Assembly: GCF_964340395.1 (NCBI RefSeq)
Contig: NW_027554288.1
Coordinates: 243,501 to 307,500 of the forward strand
Direction of reading: 5' to 3'
From: Glandiceps talaboti
Taxonomy: Eukaryota > Hemichordata > Enteropneusta > Spengelidae
Length of the DNA stretch: 64,000 nucleotides
Position 1 is the first letter of the stretch. Each line of letters begins with the position of its first letter. Both the position numbers and the translations under genes were made by a program. This document shows positions 49,081-61,091 of this stretch, in pieces. Under the pieces are notes generated by a model. The model had not been told where the DNA came from, searched no databases, and saw only the letters and a program-made list of their open reading frames with translations.

Positions 49081-51877
49081 AGCCCAGAATTTTGCATGCC
49101 AATATTTTGTTTAGGAAAAAATGTAAAAACCTTTATGGGTTCTCCCAGCATACAAAGTAGGTTTAATAGTCGACTTCCGGTTCTCCCAGCATGCAAAGTA
49201 GGTTCAATTGTTGATTGGGTGTACCGATATACACCCAAACCCAATAAGAAGGTGCAATTCAGGGTTTGAAATTATGAAAATTAAAGTTCATGGAAGCAAG
49301 ACAAGTTTTACTGATTTTTAAAGCCGTGTATCTGTACAACATTAATCCAAAGCGATTTCAAGTTAAGTGTTATAGATTTTTTTTAAATGAGTCCAATGTA
49401 AACCACTGTAAAGGGTGTAAAATAACTATCTGAAATGTACGTTACATCTGGGAAGACCACAATATACATGGAATTATACAATAAAGCTTTTGTAATTTTA
49501 CGATGTTACCTTATGTGTATTTTAACTGAATCTCATTTTATGTGAAAAGCCGTATGATGGCTGTGGTTGAATTTGTATTTCGTAGCAGTACTGGTCATAT
49601 GTTATATGTGATATTATGATTATTAGGAATTTTGTGGCATCGGGTGCATCAAGCGTCTGCCATTAGGTGTATGTAAGTGACATGTCGTTTCATTTCAAAT
49701 CATTTTACTTAACATAGTAACTCAATATCTACTAAACCGATGTACCATAGTTGAAAGTGCAAACCCCTTTAGAAAACGAATTGTTTGTTCAAATTTATCA
49801 CCATTGAGTATGTAACGTACATTTCAACTGTAAGAACTGAAAACCTTTTATATTTTCCAAGATTAGAGACGTCATTAGAAAAACCTTTTATTTGACATTT
49901 GTGTTGACAACTTGACATAACATACGTTTACGAAGACCATGTACTGAAAACGACCCCATGAACACCCCATTATTACCCCATGATAACCACATTATAGTAT
50001 ATTTTGCGCATGCGTAGATGATTTTCAAAAGAAAAATCAAAACGGTGTTTTTTTCAGAAAAAGTAAGCTTTTTAGATTAAAATGTTAAAGTAACGACTGT
50101 CCATTTTACATATAATCTCAAAATCGCATTTTTGACACTTAATTTTGTCTTTTAACGAACACTGAACATATAAACACGGTAACGGACATTTCCTTGAGAA
50201 TCCTTAGTCTGTTTCATGAAACTTTGTTTGTGGAATGTACTGTTTATATTGATCATAACTGCTGTAATATGAATATATGAAATGTAAACACAATGCTAAA
50301 CGTCGCCTAAAGTCCGTATAATGTTATATCAAACAATTCACATATCGGCAGAATTTATTTATGGTATCGAACATTTCATGATGTATTGGTCATCAAACAG
50401 AGATGCCATTATTTCAATCATATTGTGATCGTCAAGGTTTTTTTCTGCCTTGCTTTTTGAGACAGATGAATTTAATTTAGTTGTGACTAGTTTATCTTTT
50501 CGGTTTTTATTCTTTTTCTGTGCTATGATTGGTTTGGTTGGGTACAGTTTGTTCAATAGTACATTACTTTGAATTCTAACAAGTCCCATTGTTTTGCTAA
50601 TTGTGTCTTTCATATAATTGGGACGCTTTGATATGGGAACTATGTGTTGTCTTGAAGACTAGAAGATTCACTTGTGTTGGTGTCCGATTTCGGAGATATG
50701 TCTCTCTATTCTTATATTAGACTCCATCTATTGAGCGAACTACTTCTGATTCATTTTATCCTCTTTGTGTCAGTTTGTTTATGAAGAATTCCATTTTGTT
50801 TTGGAAATTTTCTTCGTTTAACTTACTGCATGTTCGTATGTATCTCATTGTTTGAGTTTGGGCGACACGATTGTTTGTGGAGTTACTGGAAAGTGTCAGT
50901 TGGTTTAGTATTTATTTTTGATATCCAATCTCTTAGGGTTTTTTTTTGAATCTCAGACCGTTGTGAATTACCAGCAGGTCAAGATGTACCACTTCCTTTT
51001 CCGAGCTGACCAACGAAAATTTAAATGTTTGGTGTATCATTTATGGTTTCACTCAATTAAAGCGGAGTGTCGGATATAAAAGGCCCCCTAACTTCGCGGG
51101 GGTTATTGTCAAATTTGAATACAGACTGTTAACAACGTCTTGATTCCTCTCTGAAAAGTCGTGATAATAATGAGCAACTGGTGATTTTCGTAATAAATTT
51201 GGTATGTGTAGACTTGTGAATGTCTGTTGAATGCAGGTATGGTCACAGAAAGATGATATTTAAACATGGTAGAGACAATTTCGTACAAAACACGGTCAAA
51301 TTGGGTCTGTTCGTTACTAGTGAAAAGTCGTTACTTTTCAAACCCGGGATTAAAACGCCTGTCAATCACACTTGTTCAAATACGGGTACGTTAATCCACG
51401 AAAGTTTGTGTAACAATCAAAGTTATCTTGAAGTAAATATGATTTGTAATCAGTACCTCTCCATGCCCAAGCATAACGGTACATGCATGCTTGCTTTCAG
51501 AAAACATCTCTGCATTATTCCCGATGTCTATGCATATAAGTAACGACTGAAAGATCTCAAAAAACAGAATAGCGAACACTACTAATAGATTGATTTTAGC
51601 GTCTAACTGTTCAAGAAAACAACATTTTTACCTAGAGGATTTTGTTTACACCGGGCCATGTACTTCCACTGACCAAGTTTTCTGACATACGGAACGTGCA
51701 AACGATCAATTGTAGTTTTTGAGTCTAATTGTCAAAGTAGGATAGTGAAAATAAAACTAATAAACGGTTAGGTCGGTAGTTCTCTTTTTGGAATATGTGG
51801 TGGCCCTGAAAAGGGCCGTTTGGTTTGTGTATGCCTTCGCACACGAATACATAGTAACTTACAAACAACGTAGTACA
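49081..51877. other. intergenic, no supported gene
   Basis: AT-rich. A 25-bp motif GGTTCTCCCAGCATGCAAAG is present twice 44 bp apart near 49138 and 49182. ORFs at 50359-50613 (minus) and 51220-51543 (plus) have no recognised domain or splice context. Confidence 0.45.
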
Positions 51878-52308
51878 CTACTCCCACCTATGACCGACGT
51901 ACGGATTTCGGTGGTTTGGGTAGAGAGATCGTACGGAGTCTATGACGCACTTTGGCATCACCTCTCTCCTTGTGACGACTACGCCATCCATACGCATTAG
52001 ACGCCTCTTCTCTCTCAAGTACCGGTCGTCTCTCCATGCGCCACGTCTATCTAGGAGGGTCCAATATTTCTTATAACGGACTTTCCGCAGACCGGCATTC
52101 TGGTCGCGTCCTTGCTGACCTGTGCCCAACCAACTTGGCTGTGAACTTGACGCACATGGTTGGCACAGACAGTATCTGCATTCATCTGCAGACATCTCCC
52201 TCGGTACCTCGAGATCTATCTGGTTACCGATCGGCATACTTCGACATGGCTCTTCAGGACGGTCGGGTGATCTGTCAACTACCTGAAGCTCCCGGCAATC
52301 ACAATGAC
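51878..52308 (-). CDS. terminal exon of a conserved uncharacterised Cys/Trp-rich protein
   Basis: The minus-strand frame reads SHCDCRELQVVD, ADECRYCLCQPC, QPSWLGTG, NAGLRKVRYKKYWTLLDRRG, AWRDDRYLREKRRL, REVMPKCVIDSVRSLYPN and YVGHRWE, then stop. From memory this order (RYCLCxPC, a Trp-Leu-Gly motif, RKxxYKxxWxxLxxRGxWxDxRY, MPxCVxxxVRxxYPN, GHxWE) belongs to a family widespread in cnidarian and other invertebrate predicted proteins, with no established function. The conserved end, GHRWE before the stop, suggests a natural C-terminus. The only in-frame ATG lies inside TGGCATTTTTCAG, a good acceptor, so I begin the exon after that AG; an upstream exon is needed and not found. GC content is distinctly higher than the flanks. 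A mobile-element origin is possible. Confidence 0.5.
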
Positions 52309-52321
52309 TGAAAAATGCCAC

Positions 52322-55300
52322 GATGGCAGATTCTTACTCTTCGGTGATGTTGATTGTTATGTTACGAGACATGGTCGCTACGAAACCGAAGACTGATGAT
52401 TTGACCGGGGAAAGTGTCAGCTTTTATAGATCGATTATGGTGACAATCAGTCTGTCAGTTTTCAAAACTGTCTTCGGACAAGGAAATCGTCTCTATTCCA
52501 TTTGCATTTCTGCACAGACAATGTTGCTTCTTTCCTGTATCTCACCATTATGATCTTCATTGTGTTGTATGCATACAGCAAGGCGCCAATGCCATCGTTT
52601 ACCACGAAAGTGTACAGATAAATGACTAGTTTTTACTAGAAATGCATAATGTATAAAATGTTACTTTCGTATACATTCGTTATAATTGGCAAATTCATAT
52701 TGTGGTCTTTTTTGTTTGTTTACGCGTCTGAAAGAGGTAAGGGGGCTGTGCTCTTAGTTTACACGAACCAAATCATGACTATAGTTATACCCTTTTGTCA
52801 CGAGTACGCCAAACGTAACTGGGAGATAATAAATTATGATTTCACGCACTTTATTTTTGGAATTCGGGGTATTCACATGACGAACAATGGTATGTCGTAT
52901 TTCAAGCTCACAATCAAAAGAAAAATCAAATTTTTGGTATCTCGAGAAACTCTCAGTCTCGCTATTTCAAGGAAATGTCTTGACATCTAAAAACCATTTT
53001 GTCATGCTTCTAGCAAACGAATAATTATATATCTTGAGATTTTTTGTTCTTCTTCTTATCGTTGGAAGACTAGCAGTCTACTTTCTGAAATCGGAAAATA
53101 AAAATTAGCACATATTGGGACGATTTTGTTTGGTATCGGAAAACGAAAAAGTTACTTCGAGCCTCGATTCATTTTTTAATTGTAGCCATTTCTTTTCGTT
53201 CTTTCTTTCTGTCTTCTGAGTGTCTATCTGACTTTCTATATTTCTTGATGTGGTCCCAAAGGTGGATTTTTTTTTGTGTCTGAAGATTACAACATCATCG
53301 AAACATGAGGGTTATACTTCCATGATCGAAATAAAGTGTATGTATTCGTACGGGGGAAAAATCACCTTGAGATGAATATTTGTTTCTTTCACTACAGTTT
53401 CTCTGTGAAATGAGAAGGTTTCTCGGGGTGTTTATATCTTGAGATCGGATTATTTGTTACCATTTCTGTCGATGTACAGTACAGACCATTTACAGGCGAA
53501 ACAATCCTCTGAATCCTTGGTGTGTATGCAACCATAGACCCTACACAGGTAGGGTGTGATAATTCATAGATTATTTACACATACAATTAGGTACTAAACA
53601 AGTGGCAAGTGGTCCCCACATATTGTAGATTTCCTGTGCATTGCAGAAATCAACTTGAACAAACCTTCCCACAATAGGCCAATTTCTTTGGTTGAATATC
53701 GTACAAATCTCCAAATTCTTCTCTTGCGGATTATGACACAGTTGGACATTTCCAGTAATGATAATATACATAATAATAGCTGAAGGTCTCGAGAAACTTA
53801 CTTTCTTCCCATCTAGAATATCCCGTTATCTCACTTCGATGTAATTATTATGCTTTCAGAACAGGAACGTATACAGTTACCTCGCGATAGTTTCACGACT
53901 TTGTTTCGAAAGACGATTTATCCCTACATTTTTAGATGGAAATATTTGCTTTCCGGAATCGTCAATAAATTGATCGAGACCTCGTTATATTTTTGTTTTG
54001 TTTTTGATTCGTGAAAAACGAAAAAAGATATCTCGAAATATTTTTATTTTCTTTTGGATTGACGAAAAAATGTTCTCAAGATACAATGTTATATTTCAGA
54101 AAACGAACGAAAACGTTACATTATCTTAGGGTCACAGAAAATGACAACATCTTGCTTTAGATCGCGGAAAACGAGCTAGAATCTTTGGGTAATGAGAGCG
54201 TTTCTCGAGGTGGCTATATCTTGAGATCAGATTATTTGTTACCATTTCTCTTGATGTACAGTACAGGTCATTTACTACCTAAGCATACTTTTCGTCACTT
54301 TGCGTGTATGTGTGTGGTTCTTTATTTGTATACATTACAATATTGTGGACAAGTGTATCATGTATGTATATTTTTCTTTCACATATATGTATCGACTTGT
54401 TATAGACCTATGTTCGAATGAACTGTCCGTCAACAGTTACTAAAATGTTGTATACAACAAACATACTGGTGATGGGGGTGATAATTCACCGATTATTTGT
54501 AAGTGCAATAAAGTAATAAACAAGTGGTCTCAACATATTATATATTTTCTGTGCATTGAACTATCCAAAAACTTCCCCACAATAGACCAAGGTTTGTTGA
54601 ACTGGGTGACAATCACCCTTTATTACACCCTTTGTCTTTCTCCAGTTTTGGTACAGATAATGTGTCAAAAGTGAAAGTACTCTTACTATCAACTACACCA
54701 CTGACGTTAGTGAAAACGTAAAATTTAATTCTTTACAAGTGACAGATTTGTTCTGTTCGATGGACTTTTGACAACTCACATGACTAGAAACAAACACAGT
54801 AAAAATGTTCTATGGAATTACATCAATTGTATCATGTTGGTACTAATGACTAGTTTCAGCTCAGACCACTAAAAGTCTAGGTGTTTCAGTAATTGTTCTC
54901 GTGCGAGCACTGTGTCCTTTTCGCTCACGGAAACACATGTTGCGCTTCCGGTAGCCAAGCCAAGCCAAGCCAAGCCAAACCATGTAACTAAAAATCACTA
55001 GTGAAGATATAGACATTCATTCAACCGACAACTGTCATTCCGTTCGCCACTGTTTTACTGCTCTTGTCACTGCTATTCGTTACGATTGTACTCAGGTTTG
55101 CAAAGTTTTTTAAAAAGGTTTTTTGATTCCGGTTTTTTTTTGGTATTTTCATATCGTTCCAAAGTATCGTTATCATTTCATCCATTTTTAAAAGTATTTT
55201 TTTGCAGTTAGTTAATTTTAGATTCAAATTTTCAACGTTTTTGAGTGATTTTGCAGTTTCAGTTTAGTGTATAGATATTTTTTTCTTCAAAATATATAGT

Positions 55301-55619
55301 TTCAAAGTAGATTTAAATTTTCAACGTTTTTGAGTGATTTTGCAGTTTTAGTTTCGTGTATAGATATTTCTTTTTCAAAATACTAGTATACAGTTTCAAA
55401 GTAGATTTAAATTGTCAACGTTTTGAGTGATTTTGCAGTTAGTTTTAGTGAATAGATTATAAATTCTTTTTAAGAAAAAAAATAGTTTCAAAGTACATTT
55501 ACCTTTTCATTGTTTTTAAATTTTTCGTACTTTTGTAAAACATAATTTTTATTCAGTACTCTTTTTCACCTCGGTACATCAATTTTGTGAATAATATTTT
55601 GGGAGAGCATTAGCTAACA
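52322..55619. other. intergenic with diverged duplications; upstream region of the 55620 gene
   Basis: TATATCTTGAGATCGGATTA with TTTGTTACCATTTCTGTCGA (near 53435) recurs near 54216. TGATAATTCATAGATTATTT (near 53558) recurs near 54480. Three diverged copies of about 100 bp containing TTTTTGAGTGATTTTGCAGT occur near 55238, 55327 and 55418, just upstream of the transposase-like gene. No coding sequence is supported. Confidence 0.5.
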
Positions 55620-56170
55620 ATGGCCACGGAACGTACAGTTTACCCTTCCTTTACACCTGCTGCCATAAGAGATAGAAATCAAAGACGAGTTCCTGTCGTC
55701 GGGAGAAGGGGTCATTTAGAATTCACGGCACCCACAGACGATTTGAAAACAGAATTGATGAACAAACTCGCATTCGTGCGAGATCGCCTCGGAGAGGAGT
55801 CAACAAGGAGAGTCACGAACTACGACGCCCTGTTGGAGATGGTGCATTTCTTCATCACGAAGAACGAAGTTCAAGCAGACGGTACAACAGAAGGTACAAG
55901 TGCCGGTGAAACTACACCAATTTACCAAGCAGCAGACGCAGAAAAGACGGAGGAGACGATGTACCTTACTGTAAGCTCCTCGCTCAACAACCTTCTGGGT
56001 CGAGTCGAAGAGCACAGCAGGATATGCAGAGGGGCACTGCGTTGCAAGAAGACGGACACATTCGGGCACGCTGGTAGAATCTACTTGCAGTGCGATTGCA
56101 ATTCCAACCATTCCTCATCATGGAATTCATCACCGTATTTACCAAATGGAAGACTGTTAGTGAATTACAG
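55620..56170 (+). CDS. exon 1 of the transposase-like gene
   Basis: ATG in good context (AACAATGGCC) opens 183 codons plus two bases, ending in a donor (TTACAG|GTACGC). It contains a basic N-terminus (RDRNQRRVPVVGRRG), a helical region (LKTELMNKLAFVRDRLGEES), and a Cys/His-bearing segment (SRICRGALRC, YLQCDCNSNHSSSW) likely to bind zinc or fold as a treble-clef-like unit; that last point is inference. Confidence 0.65.
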
Positions 56171-58661
56171 GTACGCATTTTTCTTTGATTCAGAGGTAAA
56201 TTGAATTGAATTCGATTGTTACAATTACAAGAAAATACCACGTCAATGACCTTCGTGAGGGTCGTACTTTCACACCCTGAAAATTTGTCGTATATTCATT
56301 TTTCCAAATGATAAAACCAATACGTCCCTTTCACTACACAGAATGATGCATGCAGTTTCAACCAGTGGTCTACGAGATGAACAGTACAAATTCTACAATG
56401 CCCTGTGTGAGACTGCCGCAATGGGTTCTATGCAGATAAGCTATAGAAAGACGTGTAAGTATCTGTTATCCGATATAACTTGTATATTTGTGTAATTGGA
56501 GTATATTCATTGTTTTTTTTGATATATTAGATGTTTAGAGTAACAATTGTAGTTTCCCTATTTGTAACAGTCCGAGAATTGGCCGATCCAGTCGTTACAC
56601 AATTAGCAGCGGAATCCAGGGAAGACGCTTTACACGAGGTATGGAAAATTAACAAATGATACCCTTTCCACCTTGTTCCGTTAAATTCAGTATTCCCTGT
56701 ACATTATCCGGAATGATTACAAAATGAAAATAGAATATCTGTCAAATGGGAGATAACTGTACTTGCCTATCTCCAACGAAAACAATGTGAGTGAATTTGA
56801 AACGATCAGTGATTGCCGACAAGCTGAGAGCAGAGAATGCCAGAAAAACGTGTTATGGGTTTGCTATTGACAATCTTTAATTTGTCAGTCAGGAGTTTCT
56901 AATTGTAATGTACATTCTTTATGCTCAATAAGATCCAGGACTAAAGAAAGGTGAATTAATTAGCAACATGTTTTTTTTCTCTCTCTTTCAATCTGAAAAG
57001 GAAATAGCTTCAGGTGACCGTGTGGCGAGAGAAGGAATATACATTATGTCAGACGCAAGGCATGCCACCAGGAAAAATGCTAAACAGAGTGACGTTGTTT
57101 TCCTTTGAGATATGTAAGTACAGTTATAATAACTGCATGGAGTTCTTCATTGTAGTGTGGTGTGGTGTAACGGCAAAACCAATTCTATATGAGCTATAAC
57201 AATACAAAGAAAGTGGACGGTCATGATCACTAAACCCCCAAAAAATCCAAACTAACATAGTTGTATAGTAATGTCTTGGGAAAGAGTGTAGATCATCTTG
57301 TCAGTAAGTTACCACTTTTATCTCTATCCTTTTCCCAGCACCCACAAATGTATACATAAAGAGTGTATAACGAAAGAAGATGATACATGTAGCCAACGAC
57401 ATGAAATACAGGCTGTGCGGCGTTTTTACGAATGGGCTGACGACAAAGGTACGTGATGATCAATATATCTATTATTGATTTGGTTTTGGTGAACACCTTT
57501 GATTGTATAGTTGTTGAACTCGGGGGATGTGATAGTGTACATGTAATGATATACTAGTATACTTATAATATCGTCAGCATAGACACTGTGGATGATTTAT
57601 TATTATGGTATTATAATATATCAGTAAGTTATTATTATATATGTAAAGTTTGATGTCAAGGTGCTCGGTGTGGTTTTCATAATATTTCAATTCTTGATGA
57701 ATGGGTTAGCTAAATGTTAATTTATTTTTATTTTAGGCATTCCAATATTAATTCACACTCACGACAGGAATGCGTCTGTCAACAAATTTCTGAGAGAGAC
57801 ACGACATGACACCGTCAGTTCCAATGACACTTGGCATGGTAAGTAATTAAAACTTATGTTTACACTGATGGTATATCGTTATACTGGCAATTATACTCCG
57901 TGTGTAACATAGTACTTGTTGACATGTTGACAACAATGGGAAATGACTGCTCTTTCTTTCCCTTTATCACATAGTAACGAAGCAGATTGGAAAACAGGCC
58001 AAAAAAAATAACAAGTGGAAGTCGCAGAAATCATGGCAGGACCTGGCATGCAGACCTGTCTGATAAAGTTTCGTCTGAGTTTACAAACACCTGTTGTCTT
58101 GCATGACGTGTACAAGCAGAGAAGTTCACTCCACTTTCACGTCATTACGATTTCTGTGGTAAATTGTAAAATACATACACTTCAATTTTCTTATTCGGCT
58201 AAATAAGAGTATTATTCTTCTTGGAAACACTTACACGGAACATAAACAATTATTGTTTGTCTTCATTTCTTTCAGCTGCATCAATAAAAACTCATTGCTT
58301 TTGGGCAATGAAACGGTGCCGGCAGTACATTAATGGGAGAGAGGGGGACGCCCAGGCAAGATTGGAGGCGTGTCAACTTCTTTTTGGACAACATAACCGA
58401 CCATTTCCAGGTTAGTTATATTTTATTCATCATCAAATTATGACAAATCTTGAGAACGTGATTTCACTTTAATACACTGAACTTTCCATTACTTTTGTGA
58501 ATTTCCAGAATAACCATGCTAACTGCGACGAGCCGTCACGGTGTCGACGGGAAGCAGACTATGAGCCGACATTTCGAGTTATTCGGAATGAAGTGGCGGT
58601 AACCCTATTGTCCAAATTCATTCGATCAACAACAACAATGTATAAATCTCATGAATATTAA
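55620..58661 (+). pseudogene. nine-exon transposase-like gene, disabled and 3'-truncated
   Basis: Exons by splice signals and phase: 55620-56170, 56342-56454, 56571-56638, 57001-57113, 57339-57448, 57737-57838, 57975-58068, 58276-58410, 58509-58661. The order of motifs is CRGALRCKK, CDCNSNHSSSW, SSPYLPNGRLLVNYR, then GIYIMSDARHATRKNAKQSD, THKC, ITKEDDTCSQRHEIQ, IPILIHTHDRNASVNKFLRE, NDTWHVTKQIGKQAKK, RTWHADLSDKAASIKTHC, NNHANCDEPSRC. I recall this order from a widespread, uncharacterised invertebrate and fish family that looks like a DDE-type transposase (DARH, HDRN, DTWH..K). Lesions: TGA at 57106 where Gly is expected; one extra A in the A8 run at 58001-58008; the exon-7 donor is AAAG|TT instead of GT; exon 9 joins out of frame; stop at 58659 before the family's end. 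The N-terminal exon looks intact. Either a dead transposon or a decayed domesticated gene. Confidence 0.65.
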
Positions 58662-58705
58662 ATAGACGTAAGTTGTATACAAAACCCATCCTCTTCATCC
58701 TCCTA

Positions 58706-58706
<1 letters not shown>

Positions 58707-58740
<34 letters not shown>

Positions 58741-58755
58741 TTACTACTACTACTA

Positions 58756-58788
<33 letters not shown>

Positions 58789-58789
58789 G

Positions 58790-58822
<33 letters not shown>

Positions 58823-58823
58823 T

Positions 58824-58873
<50 letters not shown>

Positions 58874-58905
58874 GCTACTACTACTACTACTACTACTACT
58901 ACTAT
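58707..58905. repeat. (TAC)n microsatellite, about 200 bp
   Basis: TAC triplets with occasional ATTAC, CCAC and TAGC interruptions; the motif CTACTAGCTACTA occurs twice. It lies exactly between the truncated end of the transposase-like gene and the start of the next LINE. Confidence 0.97.
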
Positions 58906-59107
58906 AGGAAGTCGTATGTAGCAGGCGCTCTTCAAACTCAACGTTTTTCTCGTCTCTTTGTGGAAATAACCAAATAATTTTACAACAGACACTTTATATA
59001 TACCGTTTTATCCAACTTGAGAAGTGGAAAGAAGATTGTCGAAGAACGATTAGAGTGATTTCGGTGGATTTAATTCCATAGTCGGTAGGGCGGCCAACAA
59101 AGGCAAG

Positions 59108-60601
59108 ATGGCCGCCCAAGCTACTGGCAGACCATCTGTAAATATTGCCGGACTTACAAGTAAACATGCCATCAAATGTGAACCCATCGACGGCATCCCG
59201 GTAGAAACGTATCTCAATGCATTGGCCGAAATAACCGGAGCTGATAACATCAAAGCTGCCTCTAGAGTATACGGATCAGTGGTTGTGTATTTTAACTCAA
59301 TAACTTGGGTTGAAACAGTCTGCATCAAGGGCCTACAAGTAAGTGGTTACACAAGCTATGTCGAACCCCTGGTAAAACCAGCAACTAAGATCGTCATTTC
59401 TGGAGTTCCCCCCTTCATACCAAGTGAACCTATTGAATACGAGCTGTCAAGATTTGGAAAACTGGTGAGCGGAATAAAAACAATCCCTCTTGGCTGCAAA
59501 AACGATAAACTAAAACATGTACAGTCTTTCCGCAGACAAGTATTCGTTCTACTAGACAACGACCTACATGGACATGTAAACGGACCAACTTTAATTGAAT
59601 ATGAGGGAAGAAACTACAAAGTATATCTGTCAACCGATGAAATGAAATGTTTTAAGTGTAACCAAAAAGGTCACATTCAACGTAACTGTCCAAAAAGTAA
59701 ATCTTCACAAGAAACCGAAGACAACGATAACATAAATACCGAAAACCAAGATGTCAACCAACAGAATGTAAATAACAATAGCACGCATACCGATACCACT
59801 GCACAACCTGTCAACATCGAAACAGAACCGATGAACATTAGTCAATCACCTGCAAACGAAATCATCGCACAAGCCTCAAACAAAGAACACTCGTCCAACG
59901 AACTTAAAACAAGAAATACCGAGAGAAACGAAGAATATACACAAAATGACAATAACGACATTGCAACCACCGTAAACAAGCAAGTAACAACACCTGTGCC
60001 AGAGGCAGTCCGAACAGCAGACATGGAAACTGAAACAGTCAATGAAAACGAAACGCAACCCGACGCCACCACTACCGTTGAAGAGAGGGTACAAACCCCT
60101 CCTTCGCCTTTTCCTCCCACTCCAGATCTCAACTTCTCCATTGACCTCCCTTCGTCAGTGCCTTCCTTCGACCAGTCACCATCTTTAGATCTCAGCGGAC
60201 TTACCCAAATGCCTCGCTCCGTCGCAGTCGAAGAAGATGAAGAAATATCTACGAGTCAGAACAATATATCATATTCACCTCTCCAATCAACTCCCATCGT
60301 ATCAACTCAAGATTGTTCAACGAACGACAGTGACATCGATGACAACGATTCCGTAATATCAGACATTTCAGAAACCACACTACTTAACTCCAAAATATCA
60401 TTTACGGCAATACGAGAATTTCTACAGGAAACAAAACATTCAAAGAAATTCATCCAGCAATGCATCGATTTCAATCCTAACCTCAAAGAACTCACAACAG
60501 AATTACTCAATTATCGTACAACACAACCTCTCAATGTCTCAGCAAAAGCACGAATCCTCAAACTGGTCAAGAAAATAAGGAAACACGTACGAACAGTTTG
60601 A
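59108..60601 (+). CDS. Tx1-type LINE ORF1, RNA-binding protein with CCHC knuckle
   Basis: 497 codons. Residues about 20-175 look like one or two RRM-like modules (IKAASRVYGSVVVYFNS, then ATKIVISGVPPFIPSEPIEY). Residues 180-194 are a CCHC zinc knuckle, CFKCNQKGHIQRNC. The remainder up to about 430 is a low-complexity, Asn/Thr/Gln- and Ser/Pro/Asp-rich linker (QTPPSPFPPTPDLNFSIDLP). The last 70 residues are charged and helical (ILKLVKKIRKHVRTV). The start is the first ATG after an in-frame stop, in context AAGATGG. Such proteins bind the element's RNA. ORF2 begins about 40-75 nt downstream. Confidence 0.85.
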   Translation: MAAQATGRPSVNIAGLTSKHAIKCEPIDGIPVETYLNALAEITGADNIKAASRVYGSVVVYFNSITWVETVCIKGLQVSGYTSYVEPLVKPATKIVISGVPPFIPSEPIEYELSRFGKLVSGIKTIPLGCKNDKLKHVQSFRRQVFVLLDNDLHGHVNGPTLIEYEGRNYKVYLSTDEMKCFKCNQKGHIQRNCPKSKSSQETEDNDNINTENQDVNQQNVNNNSTHTDTTAQPVNIETEPMNISQSPANEIIAQASNKEHSSNELKTRNTERNEEYTQNDNNDIATTVNKQVTTPVPEAVRTADMETETVNENETQPDATTTVEERVQTPPSPFPPTPDLNFSIDLPSSVPSFDQSPSLDLSGLTQMPRSVAVEEDEEISTSQNNISYSPLQSTPIVSTQDCSTNDSDIDDNDSVISDISETTLLNSKISFTAIREFLQETKHSKKFIQQCIDFNPNLKELTTELLNYRTTQPLNVSAKARILKLVKKIRKHVRTV

Positions 60602-60641
60602 ACAACGAAATAAACCCCGTCAAATCACCAACAACTTCACT

Positions 60642-61091
60642 ATGATAGTAAGTTACACTATTTACATATCACTAATCATGGCTTCCCTTTCCTGTGTGAC
60701 TTTAAATACCCGTGGATGTCGCGACTCCATGAAAAGATACAAAATCTTTGAACACTTGAAACAGTTCAACCAGGCAGACTTCTACCTCTTACAGGAAACC
60801 CACACCACAGTTAATGAAGAATCACTCTGGCCACTAGTGTGGAGAGGAAAATGCGTCTTCTCTCACAAGTCCAGCAACAGCGGAGGAGTTGCAATTCTCT
60901 TTCAACCCAACACAAAAATAGAAATAATACACTCGTCAGAACCCATCCCAGGACATCTACTCCATATCCATGCTAAAGTTAACAACACACCTATACATAT
61001 CATCAACGTTTACGCCCACAACGATGCAAAGGAACGCTTACACTGTTTTGCCAAACTCGATACAACAATTTCCAATTTAAATGAATATTAG
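60642..61091 (+). pseudogene. Tx1-type LINE ORF2, 5' part (endonuclease) up to the frameshift
   Basis: The preferred start is the in-frame ATG at 60678 (MASLSCVTLNTRGCRDSMKR). It is the N-terminal half of an AP-like endonuclease: VTLNTRGC, FYLLQETHT with the catalytic Glu, SGGVAILF, and INVYAHND. The frame ends NLNEY-stop at 61089, just where the conserved GGDFN block should follow. That block is found at once in another frame, from 61088. The break is therefore a small indel, not the natural end. Confidence 0.85.

Noticed and set aside
50359-50613. 84-codon minus-strand ORF, Lys/Asn-rich
   Set aside because: AT-rich chance ORF with no motif.
51220-51543. 107-codon plus-strand ORF
   Set aside because: No recognised motif, no splice context, and composition like its non-coding flanks.
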